17,153 nt of DNA from positions 1 through 17,153 of the forward strand of contig CAYXVU010000127.1 of the NCBI GenBank assembly GCA_964468725.1. The letters are read 5' to 3'. The notes beneath the pieces are model-generated. The model did not search any database, was not told the DNA's origin, and worked only from the letters and a program-made list of their open reading frames with translations. The DNA comes from CAYXVU01 sp964468725. Lineage in GTDB: Bacteria > Acidobacteriota > Blastocatellia > UBA7656. The position numbers were made by a program, and so were the translations under genes. Below, piece by piece: positions 8,886 through 16,150 of the stretch. The stretch's first letter is position 1, and every line of letters begins with the position of its first letter.

Positions 8886-8891
8886 TCCTTT
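8886..8891 (-). promoter_or_regulatory. Shine-Dalgarno for tctA
   Basis: AAAGGA on the minus strand with an 8-nt spacer to the ATG at 8877. It supports this start and independent translation initiation of tctA within the operon. Confidence 0.6.
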
Positions 8892-8908
8892 ACCTGCGTC
8901 TTGCAGGC
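8892..8908 (-). promoter_or_regulatory. Small stem-loop between tctC and tctA
   Basis: CCTGC-AAGAC-GCAGG forms a 5-bp stem (6 with a G-U pair) with a 5-nt loop directly at the tctC stop codon and just upstream of the tctA ribosome binding site. There is no T run, so it is not an intrinsic terminator. A hairpin here could protect tctC mRNA or lower downstream expression, giving excess binding protein over permease. It is small and may be chance. Confidence 0.25.
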
Positions 8909-10020
8909 TATCGCCTGATTTGATTGATCGCCGCGCGCACCAAAGGAAGAAACTGCTGCGTTTCTGACGCCACTTGCTGTAACTCGGCAAGGGCTTCCCC
9001 CGCTCTTGCGATGTCGAGCGAGCGATTGGCTTTCACAGAAGCCGCCTGAAATTCAGGGTCAGTCAAGGCGTCATAGAGCTGTTGTTCGAGACATTGAAAC
9101 AACGGCTCCGGCACGCCGCGCGGCGCGACGATGATGAGGCCGCCGCTGATGATTTGAATAATCTTTCGAACCTCTGACTCAGCCTGATCGCTGTCGCGTC
9201 CGATGTCATGCGCTCGTTGTCGGGCAATTCCTTTCTCTCCCGTCAAGGTTGGCACATTGCGTAAGAGTTCGTGTGTAGCGATGTCTTCTTGACTAACTTG
9301 TAGCAAGGGTCTGAGGTCGCGCGCTTCGATTCGCTCTACTAAGGAATCGAATGAAGAGGAAGTGATGTCAACTTCACCGCGCATAACGGCGAGTTGTGTC
9401 TCGCGGCTTCCGCTGAAGCCCGCGATAAACTCTGCCGGAATCCCCAACAATGAAGCCAGAATCGCCAAGTTCAAAAAGTTGGCGCTGCTGACTTCAGAGA
9501 TGCCAAAGAGAATCGGCCTCTTCTTTGCCGTTTGAAAGAGGTCATCGAGCGACTGCAATGGCGATGTGCCTCCGGTTACCCAAAGATACCGATAGCGCGT
9601 GAACCGTCCGAGAATGGTGAAATCGGTTGTCGGGTTCGGCGCTCTTTCTTCGCCGGTGAGCGCAGCAACCAGAAACCCGGAACCATTCAACAACCCCAAT
9701 GTGCGCCCGTCGGGGGGACTGGCCTTGATCGTGTTGGCGGCCACCATGCCGCCTGCGCCGGGTATATTCTCGATGACAATCTCTGCGCCGATGCGATTTT
9801 TTAGGTAGGGCTCTAACAACCGCGAATTGATGTCGAAGCCCCCTCCGGCAGGAAAGGGAACGATCCAGCGCACCATTCTGTTGTTGCCTTCAAAACATGA
9901 AGACGAGGGTGGTTGCGCCGCCCGGCAGCCCCATTGCGCCAAGATAAGCGATGCGCCTGACAAACACGTCGTTTGTAAAAATGCTCTGCGCGATGCTTTC
10001 CCACTCGATTTTCGAAGCAT
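8908..10020 (-). CDS. tctC: TTT-family solute-binding protein TctC with Tat-type signal
   Basis: 370 aa from ATG 10020. In-frame starts at 10077 (ATG) and 10101 (GTG) exist, but they overlap the upstream ligase and would put a 30-40-residue lead before the signal peptide. The N-terminus has KASRRAFLQT (8-17), a good twin-arginine motif, then a hydrophobic stretch (about 18-29) and Cys32. The residues before Cys32 (AQWG) are not a canonical lipobox. The mature part is clearly the TctC/Bug family: MVRWIVPFPAGGGFDINSR (49-67), VIENIPGAGGMVAANTI (82-98), PPDGRTLGLLNGSG (102-115), and GSRETQLAVMRGEVDIT (204-220). It binds a small organic anion in the periplasm and hands it to TctA-TctB. Most TctC proteins are Sec-exported and about 320 aa, so the Tat signal and the extra hydrophilic stretch near 262-283 are unusual. 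The ligand is unknown. Confidence 0.9.
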   Translation of the reverse strand: MLRKSSGKASRRAFLQTTCLSGASLILAQWGCRAAQPPSSSCFEGNNRMVRWIVPFPAGGGFDINSRLLEPYLKNRIGAEIVIENIPGAGGMVAANTIKASPPDGRTLGLLNGSGFLVAALTGEERAPNPTTDFTILGRFTRYRYLWVTGGTSPLQSLDDLFQTAKKRPILFGISEVSSANFLNLAILASLLGIPAEFIAGFSGSRETQLAVMRGEVDITSSSFDSLVERIEARDLRPLLQVSQEDIATHELLRNVPTLTGEKGIARQRAHDIGRDSDQAESEVRKIIQIISGGLIIVAPRGVPEPLFQCLEQQLYDALTDPEFQAASVKANRSLDIARAGEALAELQQVASETQQFLPLVRAAINQIRR

Positions 10021-10063
10021 TTCGTTATGTCGAATCTCTTTCTGCTTTCTTAATGTTATCGGC

Positions 10064-11701
10064 TCACCGCGAGCCATTGCCGCGCGGCTGATTTGCCTCA
10101 CTCAGGCGCGATTTTGATCCGCTGGCAAGGTGCAAAGGCATCAATTTACCTCTCGATGTCCAAATTGGATGCCGACGTTGGATGCGCAGAATTTGTGCCT
10201 GCTTCCAGATCGCCCGCGCCGAATCAGCGCCCACACTGCTTTGATGTAAGGCGGCGAAGACGGTAGCGATCACCGCTTGCTCATCCCGAATCTCGACGGT
10301 GGGTGCGATCAGCAGATGCAAACGTGTGAGTCCGGTTTCGTCTTCCTCTTCGAGCAGTTGATAATCGAGCGGGCTGCCGCCGAAGTGTGCGGGCAAAACT
10401 TCTTCCAAAATGCGTACCATTTCGCTGCCGACTAAGGTCACCCCTTCGCCTGTGAGCTTTCGGAAGCTACGGATTTCTTGTAAATGCTCAGTGAACCCCA
10501 AATCTTCGAGCGGGCAGCCGCAGGCGCGACGTTCCATAATGCCGTAATCATCAATTTCGACGTTGAGCAGAATCTTCGGAGCCGTCAGCAACAACGAAGT
10601 GACGTTGAAGGCGGCAACTTCGATCTCCGAACCGGGCACCTGACGAGGCTTCTGAATGATGGCGAAGGCATCTTTGAGCAAGTGCAAATCGTTGCATCCG
10701 GCTGGCTGCGCACAGCCCATGCCGATGCGCCCCGATTCGGCCAATCCATAGGTTGGAAAGTATCGCGCGCCGGTGCTCTCGATGCCTTTTACTTTTGCAG
10801 GCGTCGGCGGCTCTCCGGCGATCATAAAGGTTGCGCCAGTTAAATCAAACCCCGCCTCACGCGCTGCCAAACAGACTCGCAGAGCGCGGCTGACGGGAGC
10901 CAAGACCAAACATTGGCGATGGGTCTTCAGAGTTTCATGCGCCCAACGAGCTACAACGAGGGCTTCATCGAGTCCGACATGCTGAGGCCACGGTAAGGGC
11001 TTGCCAAAGAGTCGCCCGATGACGACGGTTCCGATAGTGGCAAGCGTGAACTTCGCTGAGGTCTTCACATCGCCAAAACTGATGGGAGAGAACCACTTTT
11101 GCGGGATGCGTCCGAAATGGGCTGCGCGCAGCAGATTGTTGATGCCGCTGCCATCGGGCAGTATGCCCCGCCATAATGCGGTGGGCACATCCAATACGCC
11201 ATGCGCGGTGCGCGCAACCATCAGATGGGGGGAGAGCGCAGCCAGATGTTCGATGTCCGTTTCGACTCGCGTCCCGACGCCCGTCGTCCCGCCGCTTTCG
11301 GTTCGGTATGCCCGGCTCAGATAAGGATTATCAAAACTATGGGCATCAACCTGAAAGATATGCCCGCCGCGCACAATTGGCGCGCGTCCTTTGAACTCTT
11401 CAAAGCCAATGTAGACGCCCGCATCGCGCAAGTTGTGCAAAGTTTTTTCCAAACCATTGGTGCGCACTTGATGGCGCAGGTCGCCCATTTCGCATCCTGC
11501 GAATTTCATGAGCGGTAGATAGGGACTGCGCCGATAGCCAAAGATGCCGCGCTCGATCAAGCGAAGGAAATGGTCTTCGCGTTCGTTCAGGCGTCGGACA
11601 ATCGTTGCGCGAGCTTCTGCGAGGGTAATCGGATGGCGTAAAAAACTTCCGAGTCCCCAAGCGAAACGCCCGTACATTTTCAGGTCGCTTACAAGTCCCA
11701 T
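10064..11701 (-). CDS. PaaK/CapK-like adenylate-forming enzyme (phenylacetate-CoA ligase family)
   Basis: 545 aa from an ATG; an internal ATG at residue 9 is also possible, and neither has a good ribosome site. ANL-superfamily motifs of the PaaK branch are present. The nucleotide-binding loop is TESGGTTGVGTRVETD (134-149), the adenylate-contact motif is PTYGLAESG (316-324), VEIDDYG lies at 381-387, and a Cys-rich turn RRACGCPLEDLGF at 391-403 recalls the PaaK CxC segment. Lys519 in TSRGKLMPL is placed like the C-terminal catalytic Lys. At 545 aa it is longer than true phenylacetate-CoA ligases (about 430), with an extra N-terminal segment. It should activate a carboxylic acid with ATP, possibly to a CoA thioester. 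It lies between a TonB receptor and tctCAB, which suggests it may activate the imported acid. CapK-type members occur in capsule clusters, so a glycan-modifying role is the main alternative. Confidence 0.8.
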   Translation of the reverse strand: MGLVSDLKMYGRFAWGLGSFLRHPITLAEARATIVRRLNEREDHFLRLIERGIFGYRRSPYLPLMKFAGCEMGDLRHQVRTNGLEKTLHNLRDAGVYIGFEEFKGRAPIVRGGHIFQVDAHSFDNPYLSRAYRTESGGTTGVGTRVETDIEHLAALSPHLMVARTAHGVLDVPTALWRGILPDGSGINNLLRAAHFGRIPQKWFSPISFGDVKTSAKFTLATIGTVVIGRLFGKPLPWPQHVGLDEALVVARWAHETLKTHRQCLVLAPVSRALRVCLAAREAGFDLTGATFMIAGEPPTPAKVKGIESTGARYFPTYGLAESGRIGMGCAQPAGCNDLHLLKDAFAIIQKPRQVPGSEIEVAAFNVTSLLLTAPKILLNVEIDDYGIMERRACGCPLEDLGFTEHLQEIRSFRKLTGEGVTLVGSEMVRILEEVLPAHFGGSPLDYQLLEEEDETGLTRLHLLIAPTVEIRDEQAVIATVFAALHQSSVGADSARAIWKQAQILRIQRRHPIWTSRGKLMPLHLASGSKSRLSEANQPRGNGSR

Positions 11702-11746
11702 GTTGAATGTGATTTTCGCGGATTCTGAGCCGCCATATTGCCAGCC
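11702..11746. other. 45-nt spacer between receptor and ligase genes
   Basis: Short AT-leaning spacer without a stem-loop, T run or clear ribosome binding site. It is compatible with read-through transcription from the receptor gene into the ligase gene. Confidence 0.4.
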
Positions 11747-14700
11747 TCAAAAGGAAAGGCGCAATGCGAATTGAATCTGCCGCGAAGAAGTAGAGGTGCT
11801 GGTGATGCGACCGACATTGGGCAAGGGCTCGGCGTCGGCTCCTGCTTCGGAAAAAATTTCCAGATTGCTGCGCGCCGGAACGGAGAAATTGGCGCGATTC
11901 AAAAGGTTGAAGAACTCTGCACGAAACTGAAGGTTGAGCTTTTCGGAGAGGCCAGCCGGTTTGAAGCTTTTCAAGAAGGCCAGATCGAAGGTTGCCAGCC
12001 CCGGCCCGATGATCGTATTGCGCCCTAAATTCCCCCGCGTGCCGGGGGCAAGCGATTCAAAAGCTGTCGGGTCAAACCACTGCTCCACGTTTCCGAGCAC
12101 CGGATTATTGCTCTGACCCGGTTTGAGGTTAGGACGCTGTTCGTTGTCATCCGTGCCGTCGGCATCTAGATCGTTGATGATGATGGGCGTGAAGGGCGTG
12201 CCGGATGAGAGCGTGACGATGCCGTTGAGTTGCCAGCCGCCAATTACTCTATCGAAAAAACGCGAGAGCGAATTTCCCGCCGTGCGACCGGAACCGAAGG
12301 GGAGATCGGCTGTGAAGTTGAGTACCAGATTTTGCCGCACGTCGAAGCTCGAAAGCCCTCTATCACGCCGATGGTCGAAAGGGTCGGAGGTTCGCTGTTG
12401 GCCATTGTTGAATTCGGAACGCCCCAACCCGCTCGATGCGTCATCAACCGATTTGGAGAGCGTATAGGAGCCTTGCGCTTGAAAGCCGTGTGCGAAGCGT
12501 TTATTGATACTCAACTGAAACGAGTGATAGAAAGAGTTCGCATCCCAGGTTCGAAATCGGATGCGGGTGAAGTTAGGATTGGCGCGAACCGGATTGCCGG
12601 GATTGCCGATATTCCAATCGGCTTCGCGCGAAAGTTTGACGCCGCGACTGCCGACATACGCGGCGGTGAGGAGCGTCTGCGGCAAAATTTCTCGTTGCAG
12701 GCTGAGGTTGAATTGATAGGCAAGGGGCTGTCCGTGATCGAAATCTACAGCGATGACGGCATCCCGACCGAGCGGATTCAATCCAACTAATCCGTTGGGA
12801 AATCGCGCATCGGCTCCGGTGGCGCGCGCCGTGATGGCAAAGGGGGCTAGCCGCACAATGGAATTCCACCAGTGATGGGCGAGAAAGAGATCATAAAAGA
12901 TGCCGCCGCCGCCGCGCAGAGAGGTTTTGCCGTCGCCGGTTACATCCCACGCGAAACCGAGTCGCGGCGCGAAATTCTTCTTTGAGGTGATAAAGGGCTT
13001 GCCAATCGTGATGGCGGGATCGAGCGGGTCATGCAGATTGTTCAACCGGCCATGATTTTCGGTGGGCACGGTGACGAATTCGTGTCGCAGCCCGAAATGC
13101 AGAGTCAATCGCCGATGGGCGCGCACTTCTTCTTGCAGAAACCAGCCGAGCAAGGTTTGCCGATAGCTGCGCGCCACATCGTTGGCGTCGGGCAATAGTC
13201 CTTCAAAGGTTCTGGCTATGCCTCTGAGAAAGTTGGATAGATTGCTGAAGGTAAATTCACCACGCGACCGCGATGACGAGATGATGTTGTATTGCAATCG
13301 CTCGACCTGTAGCCCGGCGGCGAAGGTATGCCGGTTCCGGTTGAAATTGAAATTGTCACTCAACTGGAAACTGTTTTGGGTAATGCGGCGCGGCAAGTTG
13401 CGGTCAGAGCCGAAGATGTCAAAGCCGCTGATGCTGATCGTGCCGATGGGTTGTCCGGCAATGAAACTGAGTTCGGGCAAGGGGTCTTCCGGCGCGATGT
13501 CTTCCGTTGGATTGCTGCGCGCGAAACCGAAGCGCAGTTCATTGGTCAGATTCGGAGAGAAGATCTTTGTTTCGCTCAAGGTCAGATATTGCGGGCGGTT
13601 GCGAGCTTGATTGGGGAATTGCGGAAAGCTCTCCTCACTGAGGAAGAGAAACGACGAATCCGAAACGGTGTAGCGCGCCATCACCGAGTCGCTCTCCGAA
13701 ATCGAATGATCAAAGCGCAGGGTAAAAAAGTCTTCTTCGGCTGCGCGATTGAACTGTCCAACGAAGATAGCCGAACCATCGCCGCGCACCGGATCGAAAG
13801 TCGGTTGCGGCCAGAGGTCGAGGTAGGGTTTGACCAGCGGGTTGATCGTCACACGATTGCCCGCCACCAGCCCGTTTCGAGCATCCGTGTCGGGTACTGT
13901 CTTGATTGTTGTTAGCCCCGTGCTTTCGCGCAGTCCTTCATAACTGCCGAAGAAGAAGGTGCGGTTTTTACTCACCGGGCCGCCGAGCGAAAAACCGAAC
14001 TGATTGCGACGATATTCCGGCTTCTCAATATCGAAGAAGTTGCGAGCGTCGAAATTATCATTGCGGAGAAATTCAAAGACCGAACCATGCAGAGCGTTGC
14101 TACCGGATTTGGTGATGATATTGAATGCGCCACCGGAAACGCGGCTGTAGGCGGCGCTGAAGGCGCTGGTAAGGGCGCGAAACTCCTGAATCGTTTCGAT
14201 GCCGGTCAATTGGCCGGTCGCACCTGTGGCAACGCGATTGCCCAGATTGTTGATGATTGTACCATCGAGCATGAAGATGTTGCTCGATGGGCGAGCGCCA
14301 GCGACGGTGATACGCGCGCCTTTACCGCCGGATAGGATGTCGCCCAAATCGGTTCGGGCGACATTGACGCCCAATTGCAGTTGGATGAGTTGGGTGATGT
14401 CGCGGCCATTGAGCGGCAGGTGCTGAATTTTGTGTTCGTCTACGATTTCACTGAAAGCCGAATTCAAAGTTTCGACGGGCGAAAAACCGGCAGTCACTTC
14501 TATCTGCTCTTCGATCTGGCCGACCCGGAGTTGGAAATTCAGTACCGCTGCATCGCCTACGCTGAGTTTGACGTTTTGTCGAATTTCGGTTCGAAACCCT
14601 GATTTCGTGGCGGCCAACCGATAATGGCCTGCGGGCAAATAGGGAAGATAGAAGCGCCCCTCTTCATCGCTCAAAGCCGTGCGGGTTTTGCCAGTCTCCA

Positions 14701-14869
14701 GATTCGTTACGGTGATGCTGACCTGGGCAATGGAGTTACCCTCCTCATCCGTACAGATGCCTGATAGAGTCGCTGATGTAGCTTGTGCGAAGACGGTTTG
14801 CAGCAATAGACAACCGAGCAAGAGTGAACAACCGATGAGTCGGAATTTCTTACAATATGCGTTAAACAC
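11747..14869 (-). CDS. TonB-dependent outer-membrane receptor, Oar-like, with carboxypeptidase-regulatory-like domain
   Basis: 1040 aa if started at GTG 14869, which has GAGGA 7 nt upstream. The in-frame ATG at 14887 (6 residues longer) has no ribosome site. In ATG numbering there is a signal peptide with a basic start (CKKFR) and hydrophobic core (17-33) ending near FAQA; a carboxypeptidase-regulatory-like beta-sandwich at about 38-123 (SGICTDEEGNSIAQVSITV, then LPAGHYRLAATKSGF); and a plug domain at about 140-262 with HLPLNGRDITQLIQL, ARITVAGARPSSNIFMLDG and SGGAFNIITKSGS. A long beta-barrel follows and ends in RQIQFALRLSF, with the C-terminal Phe expected of a BAM substrate. No obvious TonB box is seen. 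Such receptors take up large or scarce substrates using TonB energy. It sits 38 nt (20 nt from the ATG) behind the GT4 gene and ahead of the ligase and tctCAB. The ligand is unknown. Confidence 0.93.
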   Translation of the reverse strand: MFNAYCKKFRLIGCSLLLGCLLLQTVFAQATSATLSGICTDEEGNSIAQVSITVTNLETGKTRTALSDEEGRFYLPYLPAGHYRLAATKSGFRTEIRQNVKLSVGDAAVLNFQLRVGQIEEQIEVTAGFSPVETLNSAFSEIVDEHKIQHLPLNGRDITQLIQLQLGVNVARTDLGDILSGGKGARITVAGARPSSNIFMLDGTIINNLGNRVATGATGQLTGIETIQEFRALTSAFSAAYSRVSGGAFNIITKSGSNALHGSVFEFLRNDNFDARNFFDIEKPEYRRNQFGFSLGGPVSKNRTFFFGSYEGLRESTGLTTIKTVPDTDARNGLVAGNRVTINPLVKPYLDLWPQPTFDPVRGDGSAIFVGQFNRAAEEDFFTLRFDHSISESDSVMARYTVSDSSFLFLSEESFPQFPNQARNRPQYLTLSETKIFSPNLTNELRFGFARSNPTEDIAPEDPLPELSFIAGQPIGTISISGFDIFGSDRNLPRRITQNSFQLSDNFNFNRNRHTFAAGLQVERLQYNIISSSRSRGEFTFSNLSNFLRGIARTFEGLLPDANDVARSYRQTLLGWFLQEEVRAHRRLTLHFGLRHEFVTVPTENHGRLNNLHDPLDPAITIGKPFITSKKNFAPRLGFAWDVTGDGKTSLRGGGGIFYDLFLAHHWWNSIVRLAPFAITARATGADARFPNGLVGLNPLGRDAVIAVDFDHGQPLAYQFNLSLQREILPQTLLTAAYVGSRGVKLSREADWNIGNPGNPVRANPNFTRIRFRTWDANSFYHSFQLSINKRFAHGFQAQGSYTLSKSVDDASSGLGRSEFNNGQQRTSDPFDHRRDRGLSSFDVRQNLVLNFTADLPFGSGRTAGNSLSRFFDRVIGGWQLNGIVTLSSGTPFTPIIINDLDADGTDDNEQRPNLKPGQSNNPVLGNVEQWFDPTAFESLAPGTRGNLGRNTIIGPGLATFDLAFLKSFKPAGLSEKLNLQFRAEFFNLLNRANFSVPARSNLEIFSEAGADAEPLPNVGRITSTSTSSRQIQFALRLSF

Positions 14870-14876
14870 AGTGTTT

Positions 14877-14881
14877 TCCTC
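14877..14881 (-). promoter_or_regulatory. Shine-Dalgarno favouring a GTG start for the receptor
   Basis: GAGGA on the minus strand, 7 nt before an in-frame GTG at 14869. The upstream ATG at 14887 has only CTCACTTCA before it, which does not pair with the anti-SD. The shorter product still keeps the whole signal peptide. Confidence 0.5.
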
Positions 14882-14907
14882 AGGCATTGAAGTGAGTTTT
14901 GAGCCCG

Positions 14908-16149
14908 TTAAACCGCGCTTTGGGCAATCAACGGTTGCCCCTTCTTGCGAATGGAGACTTCGTCAATCAAAGCGAAGTAGCGTTGCAGATGTGCTTCGAC
15001 TGTCCAGTTTTGCAGATAAGCTTGATGACCGCGCTGCCCCAACGCTTGGCGATCATCGGTCTCTGCTAGCAGCCGGTCCATCGCTGCAATCAATTCTGCA
15101 TCGGTGGTATAGAGCAATCCGCCGCCGCTTTCAGCGACCATCTCCGTCATTCCGCCAAGTCGCCGCGCAATCACCGGAACCTGCTGACGAAAGGCTTCGA
15201 CGATTACTGTCGGAAACATTTCTAAACAGATCGAAGGTACGATGACGGCTTTCGCCCGTTGATAGAGACTCTGCAATTGACCTTCGTCTACGTGATGTAA
15301 GAACCGAATGTTATCATCTCCGGCTGCCAGTCGTCGTAACGTTGGCGCATAGTTTCCACCTCCAGCAATCAGCAAACTGGCTTTCCGATAACGGCGAAAA
15401 ATCGGAATCAAGGTTTGCAACCCTTTCAACTTTTCCAGTCGCCCGACAAAAAGAAAATAGGGCTTCGATGGGGTGTCGTCAGCAGGCTCGCATTCTATAC
15501 CAGAAGGCGCGAAGTTTGGTAGATGGGTAATGGATTGTTGAAACCCCCGTTGTTGATGAGCGGCTTTGCCGAATTGACTCGGTGAGATAAAAGCATCAAT
15601 GTGGCGCAGAGCATCGGCTAATAGATTCGTCTTGCGCCACCATTGCGGCGGACGATGAAAGCTCAAACTGCAACGCACACAACGGAGCGACTCACAGGGC
15701 GCGTTGTTGAACTGAAAGAGCGTATGCATCGGACAGACTAACCAGTATTCATGCAGGGTGTAGAGTTTGATAGCTTCTCCATATTGCAAAACGCCGGGGC
15801 CGAATAGCGAAATGTTGTGATAGTGAATGACATCGAACGGCTGCTGCAAAATCTGACGGAGCCGCGCGGACTTAAAGATCGGCAGCCCAGTCTGCTGTGA
15901 CGCCAACGGCGAGAGAAATCCGAACGGACTTTTCAGCCGGTGTATGGTGAGATTCGCATGGTTGACCCGTTCGGCTGCGGGCAACGAGCGCGACAAGATG
16001 CGGTAAGAATCCAGACAATGAATGATCTCTACCCGATGCCCGCGTCGGGCAAGCTCAAGGGCGAGTCGCTGCACGAAGATGCCATCGCCTCCGAAATGGT
16101 AAGGAGGGTAGAAGGTCGTAATCATGCAAAATCGTAAAGCGGGTTTCAT
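14908..16149 (-). CDS. Family 4 glycosyltransferase (GT-B fold)
   Basis: 413 aa from an ATG placed 1 nt after the deacetylase stop (TGA-G-ATG), so translation is almost certainly coupled. The N-terminal half is an acceptor-binding GT4 domain with TTFYPPYHFGGDGIFVQRLA (11-30) and the LHEYWLVCP segment at 132-140. The C-terminal Glycos_transf_1 domain starts with YFLFVGRLEKLKGLQTLI (231-248) and contains IAGGGNY (261-267). It also has the E-x7-E pair, E310 and E318, in CLEMFPTVIVEAF, which contacts the nucleotide sugar. Cys139, Cys152, Cys157 and Cys160 form a cluster seen in a subset of GT4 enzymes and could be structural. It is a cytoplasmic retaining transferase adding a hexose to a lipid-linked glycan. 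The sugar cannot be assigned. Confidence 0.92.
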   Translation of the reverse strand: MKPALRFCMITTFYPPYHFGGDGIFVQRLALELARRGHRVEIIHCLDSYRILSRSLPAAERVNHANLTIHRLKSPFGFLSPLASQQTGLPIFKSARLRQILQQPFDVIHYHNISLFGPGVLQYGEAIKLYTLHEYWLVCPMHTLFQFNNAPCESLRCVRCSLSFHRPPQWWRKTNLLADALRHIDAFISPSQFGKAAHQQRGFQQSITHLPNFAPSGIECEPADDTPSKPYFLFVGRLEKLKGLQTLIPIFRRYRKASLLIAGGGNYAPTLRRLAAGDDNIRFLHHVDEGQLQSLYQRAKAVIVPSICLEMFPTVIVEAFRQQVPVIARRLGGMTEMVAESGGGLLYTTDAELIAAMDRLLAETDDRQALGQRGHQAYLQNWTVEAHLQRYFALIDEVSIRKKGQPLIAQSAV

Positions 16150-16150
16150 C

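Noticed and set aside
12902..12916. GCC-repeat tract resembling a microsatellite
   Set aside because: It encodes a Gly run (RGGGG) in the receptor barrel in frame. It is too short to call a phase-variable repeat.
13328..13915. 195-codon plus-strand open frame opposite the receptor barrel
   Set aside because: It is antisense to barrel-coding sequence, has no domain, and its codon pattern mirrors the real gene.
14679..15245. 188-codon plus-strand open frame across the receptor/GT4 junction
   Set aside because: It spans the 5' end of one well-supported gene and the 3' end of another on the opposite strand, without recognisable motifs.
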